Part shown: piece by piece, positions 28,048 through 36,207 of the stretch
Numbering within the stretch: the stretch's first letter is position 1
How the letters are laid out: every line of letters starts with the position of its first letter
Assembly (NCBI RefSeq): GCF_008711175.1
Contig: NZ_VWNF01000003.1
Coordinates: 23,520-87,519 of the forward strand
Length of the DNA stretch: 64,000 bases
Direction of reading: 5' to 3'
Source of the DNA: Nesterenkonia ebinurensis
Lineage (GTDB): Bacteria > Actinomycetota > Actinomycetes > Actinomycetales > Micrococcaceae
Program-made: the position numbers and the translations under genes
The notes under the pieces: model-generated
Seen by the model: the letters and a program-made list of their open reading frames with translations, nothing else
Databases searched by the model: none
Told to the model about the DNA's origin: nothing

Positions 28048-28072
28048 TTGAACTGGCACTTCAATTATTGAA
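28048..28072. promoter_or_regulatory. Nested dyads upstream of the VOC-hxlR operon
   Basis: TTCAAT-T-ATTGAA (28060-28072) is a perfect 6-1-6 inverted repeat; TTGAA (28048-28052) also pairs with TTCAA (28060-28064). They lie 24-48 bp upstream of the VOC start in an AT-rich stretch and are the likely operator of the co-encoded HxlR protein. Confidence 0.6.
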
Positions 28073-28200
28073 TCAACAAGACGTGCTGTCAACCGCAGGC
28101 AGGCGTCAGAACGCCCTGAGGGACGCTTCATAGCGACAGTTCGAGCTCGTCGTAGAGATTAGAGCCTGGAGCCACACGCTGCTATTTGTAGCGCAGATCT

Positions 28201-28368
28201 ATGAGCTATCTGCCTCGAACCATCGATTCTCAGCTGGATGAGCTAATGAGCTACGAGTCCGCTGTAACGATAGACGCCCCGAAGGGCCTCGGGAAAACAG
28301 ACACTGCGTGGATGTACTCTTTAGGCAGTTCATGGAGGCCAGCGGCACAGGGCGGAAAAGAGGGCTAA
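28201..28368 (+). pseudogene. 5' fragment of an AAA_14/DUF4143-type ATPase gene
   Basis: ATG 28201 opens a 55-codon frame, SYLPRTIDSQLDELMS, then VTIDAPKGLGKTDTA with an intact P-loop, before running into unrelated codons and TAA at 28366. This is the standard start of the YLPR-type ATPases with a C-terminal DUF4143. The rest is lost to a deletion adjoining the MFS gene. A short P-loop peptide could still be made, but no ribosome site is apparent. Confidence 0.7.
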
Positions 28369-28376
28369 TCCCAACA

Positions 28377-29660
28377 ATGCGGCAGGAAAGCGACTCACCG
28401 CCTCCTCGGGAGCCGCTGCACCGTCCTGGCTTCGCACAGTTCTGGGCGGGCAGTACGCTGACCTTCTTTGCCGCATCAATGGCCACCGTGGCGGTGGATG
28501 CCCTGGTGATCAATGAACTCGGTGCCTCGGAGGCGGAGGTCGGGCTCATCCGCGCGGTGCAGTTCCTGCCATATCTTCTGGTGGGTCTGATCGCTGGTGC
28601 CCTGATCGACCGGTGGCGGAAGAAGCCGGTGCTGGTCCTGAGCGCTCTGGGCAGCGGCGTCGCACTGGCGGTGATTCCTGCGCTGTGGTGGACCGGAAGC
28701 TTATCCTTGGCGGCGGTGGCCGTGGTGCTGTTTCTGGCCGGCGTCTTCGGCGTCTTCACTGCTGCGGCCCAGCAGTCCATCCTTCCCTCCTTGGTGGAAC
28801 GCGACGAGCTGGTCCCAGCGAATGCGCGGCTGGGTCAGTCGATGACGGTGGCTCAGACCTCGGGCCCGCCGCTTGGTGGTGCACTGGTCAGTCTGCTGGG
28901 TGCTGCGCTGAGCCTGGGGGCCAGCGCCCTGGGATATCTGCTGTCTGCATTGCTCTACGCTCGAAGAAGAATCTCCGAAACGGCATCCTCAGAGGCTGCA
29001 CCATCAGATGCGGGTCGACCGAGCATCTGGCGGGAAATCCGCGCGGGAATGGGCTTCCTCTACCGGCATCGCACACTCACGCCACTGGCTGTTTCCACAC
29101 ATATCTGGTTCGTGGCCAATAGTGCGGCGGTGACCGTCTTCGCGCTGTTCGCACTGCGGCATCTGGGTCTCAGCCCGTTTCTTTATGGAGTCACGCTGGC
29201 ACTGGCTGGGATCTCGGGACTGCTCGGCGCGCTGATTGCCCCGCAGATCGGCCGACGCCTGGGTGAGGGCAATGCTGTCATTCTGGCCAGACTGCTCTAT
29301 CCGATCTCCTGGGCGCTGGTGGCCCTGGCTCCGCAGGATCCGGTCTGGGGCTTGGTGATGCTGGGGCTGGCGCAGTCGCTCTACGGGTTCTGTATGGGGT
29401 TTGAGGATCCCAATGAGATGGGCTACTGCCAATCCGTCACTCCCCGGCATCTGCTGGGCCGGATGCATGCCACCATGCGTTCGGCCAACCGCACCTGCGC
29501 CGTGATCGGCGCGCTGCTCGGCGGCCTATTGGCCGGAGTGATCGGGTATCACTGGACGCTGTGGACGATCGTGGGCGTATTCACCGCAGCAGCACTGGTC
29601 ATCGGACTCTCTCCGATGAGAGGCGCTCGCACCTCCGATACAGAAGACCCGCAAGATTGA
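28377..29660 (+). CDS. MFS transporter (EntS/MdtH-like)
   Basis: A 427-aa membrane protein with about 12 segments: GFAQFWAGSTLTFFAASMATVAVDALV, then the loop motif AGALIDRWRKKPVL between TM2 and TM3, LVPANARLGQSMTVAQTSGPPLGGAL in the middle and GRMHATMRSANRTCAVIGALLGG in the C-half (short: GRMHATMRSANRT). This set is typical of the MFS subgroup with enterobactin exporters and macrolide efflux proteins. ATG 28377 is chosen on conservation; a longer GTG frame overlaps the ATPase scrap. Substrate unknown. Confidence 0.85.
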   Translation: MRQESDSPPPREPLHRPGFAQFWAGSTLTFFAASMATVAVDALVINELGASEAEVGLIRAVQFLPYLLVGLIAGALIDRWRKKPVLVLSALGSGVALAVIPALWWTGSLSLAAVAVVLFLAGVFGVFTAAAQQSILPSLVERDELVPANARLGQSMTVAQTSGPPLGGALVSLLGAALSLGASALGYLLSALLYARRRISETASSEAAPSDAGRPSIWREIRAGMGFLYRHRTLTPLAVSTHIWFVANSAAVTVFALFALRHLGLSPFLYGVTLALAGISGLLGALIAPQIGRRLGEGNAVILARLLYPISWALVALAPQDPVWGLVMLGLAQSLYGFCMGFEDPNEMGYCQSVTPRHLLGRMHATMRSANRTCAVIGALLGGLLAGVIGYHWTLWTIVGVFTAAALVIGLSPMRGARTSDTEDPQD

Positions 29661-29736
29661 CTCCATTTGCGATCTTCTGGGGATTCCTGGTGGGCGGCAG
29701 CGCCGAGTCTGCGCTGATCGTGCTGACCGCCGAGTC

Positions 29737-30237
29737 TCACACCTGGGCAGCCGCCGCATCCTGATAGGCCTGCTCCAGCCTGTCAAACACTGACCCTGCG
29801 CCCTGAGGCGGTGCCCCGAGGTGCATCACGCGCAGCTCGTCCATGAAGTCTGCCCACAGCTGCGGCCCGCCTTCCTCCAGGATCTTGGCCCGAATGCTCA
29901 GCTCCCGGCTGACCGGCAGAAACTTCCGTCCCCAGGTGCCCAGCTGGACCAGCACAGGCACCAGCTGGATGGCCTGCTCGGTGAGGCTGTAGAGCTGGCG
30001 CTGCTTATGTGCGGGATCAGGTGCCTTGGTGACCAGGCCGTGGGCCGTGAGTCGCTTGAGCCGATCACCCAGGATGTTCGAGGCGATGCCCTCCTCCGAC
30101 TCATTCAGCAGCTGGCGGTAGTGGCGACGGTTGCCGAACATAATGTCGCGGATGATGATCAGCGACCAGCTGTCCCCCAGGACCTCCAGGGAGAGGTTGA
30201 TGGGACAGCCTGAGCGGTGCTGATTCGGCTCAGTCAC
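29737..30237 (-). CDS. HxlR-family regulator
   Basis: A 166-aa HxlR protein: HRSGCPINLSLEVLGDSWSL, IIIRDIMFGNRRHYRQLL, GIASNILGDRLKRLTAHGLV and YSLTEQAIQLVPVLVQLG, followed by a longer C-terminal extension. GTG 30237 has AAAGGAG upstream and fits family starts (TEPNQHRSGCPI); the further ATG at 30276 adds 13 unsupported residues. It is divergent from a YCII-like gene and probably controls it and the adjoining, now broken, DHFR-like gene. Confidence 0.88.
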   Translation of the reverse strand: MTEPNQHRSGCPINLSLEVLGDSWSLIIIRDIMFGNRRHYRQLLNESEEGIASNILGDRLKRLTAHGLVTKAPDPAHKQRQLYSLTEQAIQLVPVLVQLGTWGRKFLPVSRELSIRAKILEEGGPQLWADFMDELRVMHLGAPPQGAGSVFDRLEQAYQDAAAAQV

Positions 30238-30348
30238 TGGGCTCCTTTCGAGAACTCCGACATTAACTGCTTGCATTCTACATCCAGTTGTGGTGCGATG
30301 GTTCTACCAGTTGCAGAGTGCAATCGGATAACTGATAGGAGGAACTTC

Positions 30349-30669
30349 ATGACAACCCCCACCCACCTTCTCGTCCACCGCTACACTCCCGGCACCGGGC
30401 CGCAGGAAGGCACACCAGAGCTGGACGCTGAGATGAAGGTCTGGGCCCGGATTGATGCCGATCTGCGTAAGGCTGGACAGCTGGTCGAAGGATGGGCACT
30501 GAACACCGCAACCGCCACTCTGGGGGCCGTCGAGTCGAATTCCGGCACGCAAGTGACCTTCGCGGTACATGCCATCGTGGTGGATTCCGACGACGCCGCC
30601 GAGCAGGTCGCAGCCGATATGCCCCACCTCAGCTACGGCTCCACCACCATCCACCCGCTGATGGACTGA
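30349..30669 (+). CDS. YciI/DGPF-like small protein
   Basis: A 106-aa ferredoxin-like protein of the YCII superfamily: LLVHRYTPGTGPQEGTPELDAEM, LRKAGQLVEGWALN, ending MPHLSYGSTTIHPLMD. AGGAGG (30337-30342) gives a strong start at ATG 30349. The DGPF motif of the sigma-linked member at 36757 is missing. It is divergent from the HxlR gene, which likely regulates it. No proven function. Confidence 0.75.
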   Translation: MTTPTHLLVHRYTPGTGPQEGTPELDAEMKVWARIDADLRKAGQLVEGWALNTATATLGAVESNSGTQVTFAVHAIVVDSDDAAEQVAADMPHLSYGSTTIHPLMD

Positions 30670-30674
30670 ATGAG

Positions 30675-31040
30675 ATGATCACCACTACCAGCACCACACG
30701 ATCGCCGCAGGTCTTCGCCTTCATCTTCTGCTCCCTGGACGGCTTTGTGGAGGACACCGAGCAGCGCCTGGACTGGAACACTGACGATCCCGAGCTCTTC
30801 GTCTGGAAGACCCGCCAGGCCCGGCAGTCTCCACACGTCGGCACCCTTCTGCTGGGGCGGCGTACCTACGATCATTTCGCGGAGTTCTGGCTCTCTCCCG
30901 AGGCTCACCAGCACTATCCGGAGATCGCGGCCTTCATGCATGAGGTGCCCACACCCGCCACTACCGCGTCCTGCGACCCGGCGTGCGGTGAGCAGGCTCA
31001 GGCATGGGCGATGAACAACCAGCTGCGGTCTGGCGCATAG
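30675..31040 (+). pseudogene. Truncated RibD_C/DHFR-like gene
   Basis: From ATG 30675: FAFIFCSLDGFVEDTEQRLD, LLLGRRTYDHFAEFW, YPEIAAFMHEVPT, which is the N-terminal half of the same family as 17107 and 17691. At about 30950 the similarity stops, and the frame continues antisense to a methyltransferase gene for 30 more codons (TGA region at 31038). The NADPH-binding C-terminal half is absent. The deletion probably fused the two convergent genes' ends. Confidence 0.7.
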
Positions 31041-31735
31041 GGCAGGTCGAGAACCTCCACCTGAGCAAAACCGGCCTCTGCCAGGTTTCGCCGCAGGACC
31101 TGTTCGGGTCTGAATCGCAGCGTGGAGAGAGAAACGATGCGCTCGCCATCGGTGTGAAAGATGGTGGGAGATTCGAAGCTGACGAACTCGCCGTCGACTC
31201 CAGTCAGCTGCTTCCACTCCTCCACAGACCCTTCACCCTCGATGTCCACCACTTGCCGAGTCAGCTCTTTGGTCCAACCCTCCCAGGCACGGACCTCCGG
31301 CTTCCTGGTCTCGAAGGCCAGAACCCCGCCGGGCTTCAGGCAGCGCCGAATAGCCTTCAAGGTGGCCAGCCACTGATCATCCTCCAGGAAGACCTGGGCC
31401 ACATTGGCGGTCATTGTGGCAACGTCGTACCGACCCTGCTGGGCGGGGTCAGTCACCACCTCAGGCACCGTTGCGACCACCCATTCGACCAGATCGGATC
31501 TCGTCTTGGAACGGGCCACCTCAACAGAGGCAGCGGCTGGGTCAACGCCGAGGACTCTGACGCCTCGCTCCGCCAGCAGGCAGGCTAAGCTCCCAGTTCC
31601 GCACCCCACGTCGAGAACAGCAGCGGCTCCCATGTCCTCGATCAGCTCTATGTAGGTATCGAGGTCACTACGGTCCGGGTCCAAAGGGTCGTAAACACGG
31701 GCGAGCCGCAGGTGGGTGTAATGCATATCAGGCAT
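30998..31735 (-). CDS. Class I SAM-dependent methyltransferase
   Basis: A 245-aa methyltransferase: motif I VLDVGCGTGSLACLLAERG, motif II acidic residue in VLGVDPAAASVEVAR, ADVATMTANVAQVFLEDDQW-like segment (here YDVATMTANVAQVFL), and LKPGGVLAFETRKPEVRAW. The C-terminal beta sheet ends with DLPYAPDRSWLFIAHA. Normal length. It starts at ATG 31735. It converges on the truncated DHFR-like gene, whose end overlaps it by 43 nt. Substrate unknown. Confidence 0.87.
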   Translation of the reverse strand: MPDMHYTHLRLARVYDPLDPDRSDLDTYIELIEDMGAAAVLDVGCGTGSLACLLAERGVRVLGVDPAAASVEVARSKTRSDLVEWVVATVPEVVTDPAQQGRYDVATMTANVAQVFLEDDQWLATLKAIRRCLKPGGVLAFETRKPEVRAWEGWTKELTRQVVDIEGEGSVEEWKQLTGVDGEFVSFESPTIFHTDGERIVSLSTLRFRPEQVLRRNLAEAGFAQVEVLDLPYAPDRSWLFIAHA

Positions 31736-31797
31736 ATATCGACCCTATCGCCCGGTGGGCGGGTGCGTGTCCTCCCAACTGCGCATCTCCCTTCCAC

Positions 31798-31833
31798 TTG
31801 ACATGCAAGTATTCACTTGCCTATTGTCGAGTT
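31798..31833 (+). promoter_or_regulatory. Leaderless promoter with ArsR operator
   Basis: TTGACA (31798-31803), 18 bp, TATTGT (31822-31827), then 6 nt to GTG 31834. The spacer holds GCAAGT-ATTC-ACTTGC (31805-31820), a perfect inverted repeat; bound repressor would block RNA polymerase. Promoter quality is the best in the window. Confidence 0.8.
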
Positions 31834-32643
31834 GTGGGTGATGTGTATAAGGCGCTAGCCGATGCGACTCGGCGAATCATCCTCGACGAACTCCTTGAGC
31901 GGGATCGGCAGACCTTGTTCGAACTGTGCGGCCGCCTGGCGTCGAGGCACGGCCTCACCTCCTCCCGTCAGGCCGTCTCCCAGCACTTGGAGGTGCTGGA
32001 GGCGGCCGGACTGGTGATCGCAGCGAAGGAGGGGCGGTACAAGTTTCACTCCATCAGCACCGCCCCGTTGCGCGAGATCACCGACCGTTGGCCATATCGA
32101 GAGAAAGCAGGAACCCCCATGTCCGATCCAAGGGCCTATGGAACTTTGCAGACCATCGACGGCCGGCCGGCACTGCGTTTCGAGCTGGGGCTCGACTATC
32201 CCATCGAGCAAGTATGGCAGGCAGTCAGCGTGCCCGCTGAGTTGGAGCAGTTCTTTCCCGGTGCCGCAGACTGGACACCCGCCGCTGGCGAAACCATCGA
32301 CGCCGGCGGTATGTCCGTGGAGGTGACGCAGGTTGATGCACCGCATCGGCTGACCTGGGTCTTCGCCGGCCAGCCGCAGAGCTTTGAACTGACTGAGGAA
32401 GGTGACGGGTGCCAGCTGGTCTTCACCCATATCATCGACGATCTTCCTGCCGCGCAGACCGCGACCGGCTGGGAGACCTACCTGTCCCGACTTGAACCTC
32501 ACCTCGCCGGCAGGCCACTCTCTGAAGAGCGAGCACACCGGCCGTGGGCAGAGATTCACGAACTCTACGCCGAGCGCTTCGGCGTAGACCCGGAGCCGGG
32601 ACGCTTGTGGGCGGCCAAGCATCTTCCCGACCAGGCGGTCTGA
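31834..32643 (+). CDS. ArsR-SRPBCC fusion regulator
   Basis: A 269-aa two-domain protein. Residues 1-90 are an ArsR winged helix (VYKALADATRRIILDELLE, SRQAVSQHLEVLEAAGLV, YKFHSISTAPLREITDRW); residues about 110-250 an AHSA1-like SRPBCC domain (LDYPIEQVWQAVSVPAELEQFF, GGMSVEVTQVDAPHRLTWVF). An AGGA-6 nt-ATG at 32119 lies at the domain junction, so the free SRPBCC domain might also be translated. GTG 31834 fits the leaderless promoter; GTG 31843 is an alternative. A ligand-sensing SRPBCC joined to its repressor is inferred. Confidence 0.83.
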   Translation: MGDVYKALADATRRIILDELLERDRQTLFELCGRLASRHGLTSSRQAVSQHLEVLEAAGLVIAAKEGRYKFHSISTAPLREITDRWPYREKAGTPMSDPRAYGTLQTIDGRPALRFELGLDYPIEQVWQAVSVPAELEQFFPGAADWTPAAGETIDAGGMSVEVTQVDAPHRLTWVFAGQPQSFELTEEGDGCQLVFTHIIDDLPAAQTATGWETYLSRLEPHLAGRPLSEERAHRPWAEIHELYAERFGVDPEPGRLWAAKHLPDQAV

Positions 32644-32647
32644 GGTC

Positions 32648-33037
32648 ATGCGAGTCTCCCTCACCAGTGTTTTCGTTGACAACCAGGAAGCCGCACTGAC
32701 GTTCTATACCGAAACACTCGGGTTCGTGACCAAGGTCGACGAGCCAGTCGGCGAGCACCGATGGATCACCGTCGTCTCACCCGAGGATCCAGACGGCGTA
32801 CAGCTGCTGCTTGAACCCGCAGCCCATCCGGCGGCGCCGCCCTTCCGGGAGGCGCTGGCGGCCGATGGGATACCGGTGGCCCAGTTCTCGGTGGACAACG
32901 TCCAGGCCGAGTACCACCGCCTGGGCGCCCTTGGCGTGAAGTTCACCCAGAGGCCGACTGACATGGGTGCTGTGATGACAGCGGTGTTCGACGACACCTG
33001 CGGAAACCTCATCCAGATCATCGCCCCCACCCAGTAA
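32648..33037 (+). CDS. VOC/glyoxalase-like protein
   Basis: A 129-aa VOC protein: SLTSVFVDNQEAALTFYTETLGF, EHRWITVVSPEDPDGVQLLLEP and a closing VFDDTCGNLIQIIAP. It follows the fusion regulator by 4 nt and is surely co-transcribed. His (in EHRW) and Glu (in LLLEP) occupy usual ligand positions. The reaction is unknown. Confidence 0.84.
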   Translation: MRVSLTSVFVDNQEAALTFYTETLGFVTKVDEPVGEHRWITVVSPEDPDGVQLLLEPAAHPAAPPFREALAADGIPVAQFSVDNVQAEYHRLGALGVKFTQRPTDMGAVMTAVFDDTCGNLIQIIAPTQ

Positions 33038-33122
33038 TCCCTGCGGCAGAGTCACCACTCCCCGTTCAGCAGGCTCCTACCCTTCTCGTGGCAGGTTATT
33101 GAGAGCCACTGGCACCCAAGTA

Positions 33123-33258
33123 TTGACCGCGGCGTCGTCATACTCTAATGTGAAACCAAATGGTTGTATATTCTGAACGCCTATGCACCACTCTGGCAGG
33201 GCCGCATCGACCGGCTCGATGCTCTGCTTACCCAAAACTGACCCACACCACCGCATGA
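33123..33258 (+). pseudogene. Internally deleted ArsR duplicate with intact promoter-operator
   Basis: TTGACC (33123-33128), 17 bp, TAATGT (33146-33151) and AACCAAATGGTT (33154-33165, containing ATG 33160) copy the promoter of the ArsR gene at 16728. After GTTGTATAT the sequence jumps to TCTGAACGCC and then matches the end of that gene and beyond (TGGCAGGGCCGCATCGACCG..TGACCCACACC). About 290 bp of coding sequence are deleted and the frame is lost; a 32-codon nonsense frame now ends at 33258, 11 nt before the SRPBCC start. Confidence 0.85.
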
Positions 33259-33269
33259 AAGGCTCGGCC

Positions 33270-34244
33270 ATGCCCATCACCACAGTCGACAAAGACCCAG
33301 AGAACCTGACGATGACCATCATCGCCGACTTCCCGGTCCCCGTCCGCCGACTCTGGGACGCCTATGCCGATCCCCGCCAGCTCGAGAAATTCTGGGGCCC
33401 GCCGGAGTACCCGGCGACATTCACCCGGCATGATCTCTACCCGGGCGGACGCAGCGAGTACTACATGACCGGGCCAGCAGGAAACCGTTCATACAACTAC
33501 TGGGAGTTCCTCTCGGTGGCCGAGGGGCAGTCCTTCGAGATGGTCAGCGGGTTCGCCGACGAGGACGGTCAGCCCAATGAGCAGATGCCATCGATACGGA
33601 TGCATTTCGCCTTTGAAGCGACCGAACAGGGATCCCGCCTCACCGGATACACCGCCTTCAACTCCACTGAAGAGATGGAACAGCTCATCAGCATGGGCAT
33701 GGAGGAAGGCACCAAGGCTGCCATGGGACAGATCGACGATGTCCTCGCCGATCTGAGCTCCTTTGCTGCCAGCCTGCCTGTCGAGGCGCAGCTGCTCAGC
33801 GACACCCAGATCCGGATCAGCCGTGTGATCCGTGGCAGCGTCCAGCAGGTCTGGGATGCCCACCACGTTCCCGAGCTGCTGAAGCGCTGGCTGCTGGGTC
33901 CGGATGGCTGGCAGTTCACCGACTGCCAGGTGGCCACCGCTGCTGGTCAGAGCTACCGCTACGCATGGGCGGATGCCAACGGCGAAAACGGATTCGCCCT
34001 CGCCGGCGAGGTGAAGGAGTCCCAGCCGCCCTACCGCGAGGTGACCACTGAATCCATGGAGGGCTTCGAAGGTCCGCCAGCTCTGAACGAACAGACTCTC
34101 ACTCCGGTGGAAGGTGGGACTCTGCTCTCCCTGGTCATCACCTATGACTCCAAGGAACAGCGCGATGCGATCCTCGCCACCGGAATGACCGATGGCATGG
34201 AGACCAGCTACGCCCGCCTGGAAGAGGTGCTGATGAGCGTATGA
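33270..34244 (+). CDS. Tandem SRPBCC (AHSA1-like) protein
   Basis: A 324-aa protein with two START-like units. The first (about 1-160) has IIADFPVPVRRLWDAYADPRQLEKFWGPP and GGRSEYYMTGPAGNRSYNYW; the second (about 170-320) ISRVIRGSVQQVWDAHHVPELLKRWLLGPDGW (short: VQQVWDAHHVPELLKRWLLG). ATG 33270 has AAAGG upstream. This is the classical partner of ArsR regulators like 16728, and it now sits directly behind the promoter of the deleted ArsR copy. It overlaps the next gene by 4 nt. Confidence 0.88.
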   Translation: MPITTVDKDPENLTMTIIADFPVPVRRLWDAYADPRQLEKFWGPPEYPATFTRHDLYPGGRSEYYMTGPAGNRSYNYWEFLSVAEGQSFEMVSGFADEDGQPNEQMPSIRMHFAFEATEQGSRLTGYTAFNSTEEMEQLISMGMEEGTKAAMGQIDDVLADLSSFAASLPVEAQLLSDTQIRISRVIRGSVQQVWDAHHVPELLKRWLLGPDGWQFTDCQVATAAGQSYRYAWADANGENGFALAGEVKESQPPYREVTTESMEGFEGPPALNEQTLTPVEGGTLLSLVITYDSKEQRDAILATGMTDGMETSYARLEEVLMSV

Positions 34245-34951
34245 ACACTCCGATGAGTGCCACATCGGGCACCGAAGAGATCTACGCGAGGCTCAACGAG
34301 CTGCGCAGCGAGACCGAGCACGAGAAGATCACCCGGCGGCTGCCTGCCGAAAGCGGCATGGAGGCCGTCGGGGTGCGGATGAAAGACGTCTTCGACACCG
34401 CCAAGGCCTGGACGGAGCTGCCCGTGGCAGAGGTCCCGGACCTGCTGGCGAGCCGGTGGTACGAGGTCCGCATGGTCGCCGTCGCCATCCTGGACTTCAA
34501 GGCACGACGACGCCTGACCGACGCAGGCCGTGGGGACCTCTATGACACCTATATGGACAACCATCACCGGATCACTGCCTGGGACCTGGTGGACCGGGCC
34601 GCACCCCGCGTGGTGGGCTGGTATCTGCTCGACAAGTCGCGCGAGCCGATCTTCGAACTCGCAGGCTCCGATGTCACCCTCGAACGCCGGACGGCGATCA
34701 CCGCCGCCTTTTGGATCATCCGGGCCGGTGACCTCGACGACCCGCTGGCGCTGGCGGAGATGCTGCTCGACGACGACTCCGAGCTGGTCACCAAGCCGGT
34801 CGGCACCGCACTGCGGGAAGTGGGCAAGATAGACCAGGACCGAATGCTGGAGTTCCTGCGCCGGCACCGTGAGCGGATCCCTCGCGCCACCCTGCGCCTG
34901 GCCACCAATGGCCTCCCGGACGAGCTGCGCGCAGCCCTCATCGCCCAGTGA
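34241..34951 (+). CDS. AlkD-like DNA alkylation repair protein
   Basis: A 236-aa HEAT-like repeat protein of the DNA alkylation repair family: GVRMKDVFDTAKAW, SRWYEVRMVAVAILDFKAR, DLVDRAAPRVVGWYLLDKSR, AFWIIRAGDLDDPL, KPVGTALREVGKID. The aromatic and acidic residues in ITAWDLVDR and FWIIRAG resemble the AlkD active cleft (Trp, Asp). It may excise alkylated bases, though many homologues of this type are uncharacterised. It overlaps the SRPBCC gene by ATGA. Confidence 0.82.
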   Translation: MNTPMSATSGTEEIYARLNELRSETEHEKITRRLPAESGMEAVGVRMKDVFDTAKAWTELPVAEVPDLLASRWYEVRMVAVAILDFKARRRLTDAGRGDLYDTYMDNHHRITAWDLVDRAAPRVVGWYLLDKSREPIFELAGSDVTLERRTAITAAFWIIRAGDLDDPLALAEMLLDDDSELVTKPVGTALREVGKIDQDRMLEFLRRHRERIPRATLRLATNGLPDELRAALIAQ

Positions 34952-34967
34952 GCAGACAGTGCCATTT

Positions 34968-34987
34968 CCCTCGCGGCGCGGCGAGGG
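34968..34987. terminator. GC-rich hairpin after the alkylation repair gene
   Basis: CCCTCGC-GGCGCG-GCGAGGG forms a 7-bp perfect stem 16 nt beyond the stop codon. There is no U-tract, which is usual for actinobacterial terminators. Plausible end of the 33123-34951 operon. Confidence 0.55.
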
Positions 34988-35067
34988 CCTGTCACCTCCT
35001 CCTGACGGCAAGGACCATATCTTCCCGCAACATGGCATCAAACAAGCCTTTGTGAGAAGCTGAGCAC

Positions 35068-35526
35068 GTGAGCGAGGAGACCAAAGTTGTCGCCGCAAGT
35101 GACACGATCGACGCGGCCGCCGCCGTCATCTTCGAGCTCATCGCAGATCCCGCAAAACAGCCGGCATGGGACGGCAATGACAATCTGGCTGAAGCCGCAG
35201 AAGGTCAGCGGATCACCGCCGTGGGTCAAGTCTTCACCATGCGCCTGACCAGCGGCAGCCTACGTGAGAACCACGTTGTCGAGTTCGCCGAAGGCACGCT
35301 CATCGCATGGAAGCCCTCCGACGTAGGCCAGGCCCCGGCTGGGCATCTCTGGCGATGGGAATTGGAGTATCTCGACGCTGGCGGCACCGAGGTTACTCAT
35401 ACCTACGACTGGTCACAGCTGACTGATTCCGCCCGAATCTCCAGAGCACGGTCCACAACCGAAGAAACGCTCACCGCCTCGATATCACGGCTTAAAGCAC
35501 GTGCAGAACACTGCACAAGATGGTGA
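35068..35526 (+). CDS. SRPBCC/polyketide-cyclase-like protein
   Basis: A 152-aa protein with AASDTIDAAAAVIFELIADPAKQPAWDGN (short: VIFELIADPAKQPAWDGND), the classical start of SRPBCC family cyclase/dehydrase-like proteins, and a final helix LTASISRLKARAE. The GTG start at 35068 has no strong ribosome site. The gene is isolated, with 116 and 114 bp of non-coding sequence around it. No function beyond ligand binding can be proposed. Confidence 0.8.
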   Translation: MSEETKVVAASDTIDAAAAVIFELIADPAKQPAWDGNDNLAEAAEGQRITAVGQVFTMRLTSGSLRENHVVEFAEGTLIAWKPSDVGQAPAGHLWRWELEYLDAGGTEVTHTYDWSQLTDSARISRARSTTEETLTASISRLKARAEHCTRW

Positions 35527-35640
35527 GACGCACCGCTGACCCCTACGATGAGAAGCTGGCGTCAACAGCTCCGCAGATTCGCAGCATCAGGGTGAGCGAA
35601 TAGGGGTTCCCGAAACAGACTGGGCAGCACCGCTAGGAGC

Positions 35641-36207
35641 TCAGCCGCGAATCATCGTGCAGATCCGCTCCACCTGACCCTTGAGATGATCGCCTGGAAT
35701 CCGGCCGGCCAGGTGCAGGCTGGTGAGCCCATGACAGGTGGCCCAGAACAGCTCTGTCAACGCTGCGACGTCCTCATCGGCCCTGTCACCGGCCGCCCTG
35801 ACGATGACTTCGGCCAGGGCTTCGAAAGATTCGCGCAGCTCTGCGGGAGTATCTTCCTGCGCGAACCTAAGATGGGTGGGCCTGGTGAACATCGCCTCGT
35901 ACAGAGCTGGGTTCTGCCTGCCGAAGTCCAGGTAGGACCAGCACAGCTGCTCCAATCCACCGCCTGCCGCAGCGGAAGCCTCACGGATCAGCGAGGTCAG
36001 CTCCACAAACCCCTGGGTGACCACCGCAGCGACGAGGTGTTCGCGACTGCGGAAATGCTGGTAGATCACCGGCTGGCTGTGATCGATCTGCTGAGCCAGT
36101 CGGCGGGTGCTCACGGCTGCCCATCCCTCGCTCTCAGCGATCCCACGGGCGTGTTCGATAATCCGCTCCTGCCGGATGCGGTACCTCCGCTCGCGCGGTG
36201 ATGCCAT
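35641..36207 (-). CDS. TetR/AcrR-family regulator
   Basis: A 188-aa TetR repressor: RRYRIRQERIIEHARGIAESEGWAAVSTRRLAQQIDHSQPVIYQHFRSREHLV is the DNA-binding domain (key: STRRLAQQIDHSQPVIYQHF). The C-terminal ligand domain is of the TetR_C WHG type (LFWATCHGLTSLHLAGRIP). It follows the DUF4267 gene with a 1-nt overlap (TGATG) and is probably autoregulated with it by dyads at 36590-36623. Confidence 0.91.
   Translation of the reverse strand: MASPRERRYRIRQERIIEHARGIAESEGWAAVSTRRLAQQIDHSQPVIYQHFRSREHLVAAVVTQGFVELTSLIREASAAAGGGLEQLCWSYLDFGRQNPALYEAMFTRPTHLRFAQEDTPAELRESFEALAEVIVRAAGDRADEDVAALTELFWATCHGLTSLHLAGRIPGDHLKGQVERICTMIRG

Noticed and set aside
33160..33258. 32-codon frame starting MVVY at the deleted ArsR copy
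   Set aside because: Frame-shifted product of a deletion junction; listed as pseudogene, though it could act as an upstream ORF.
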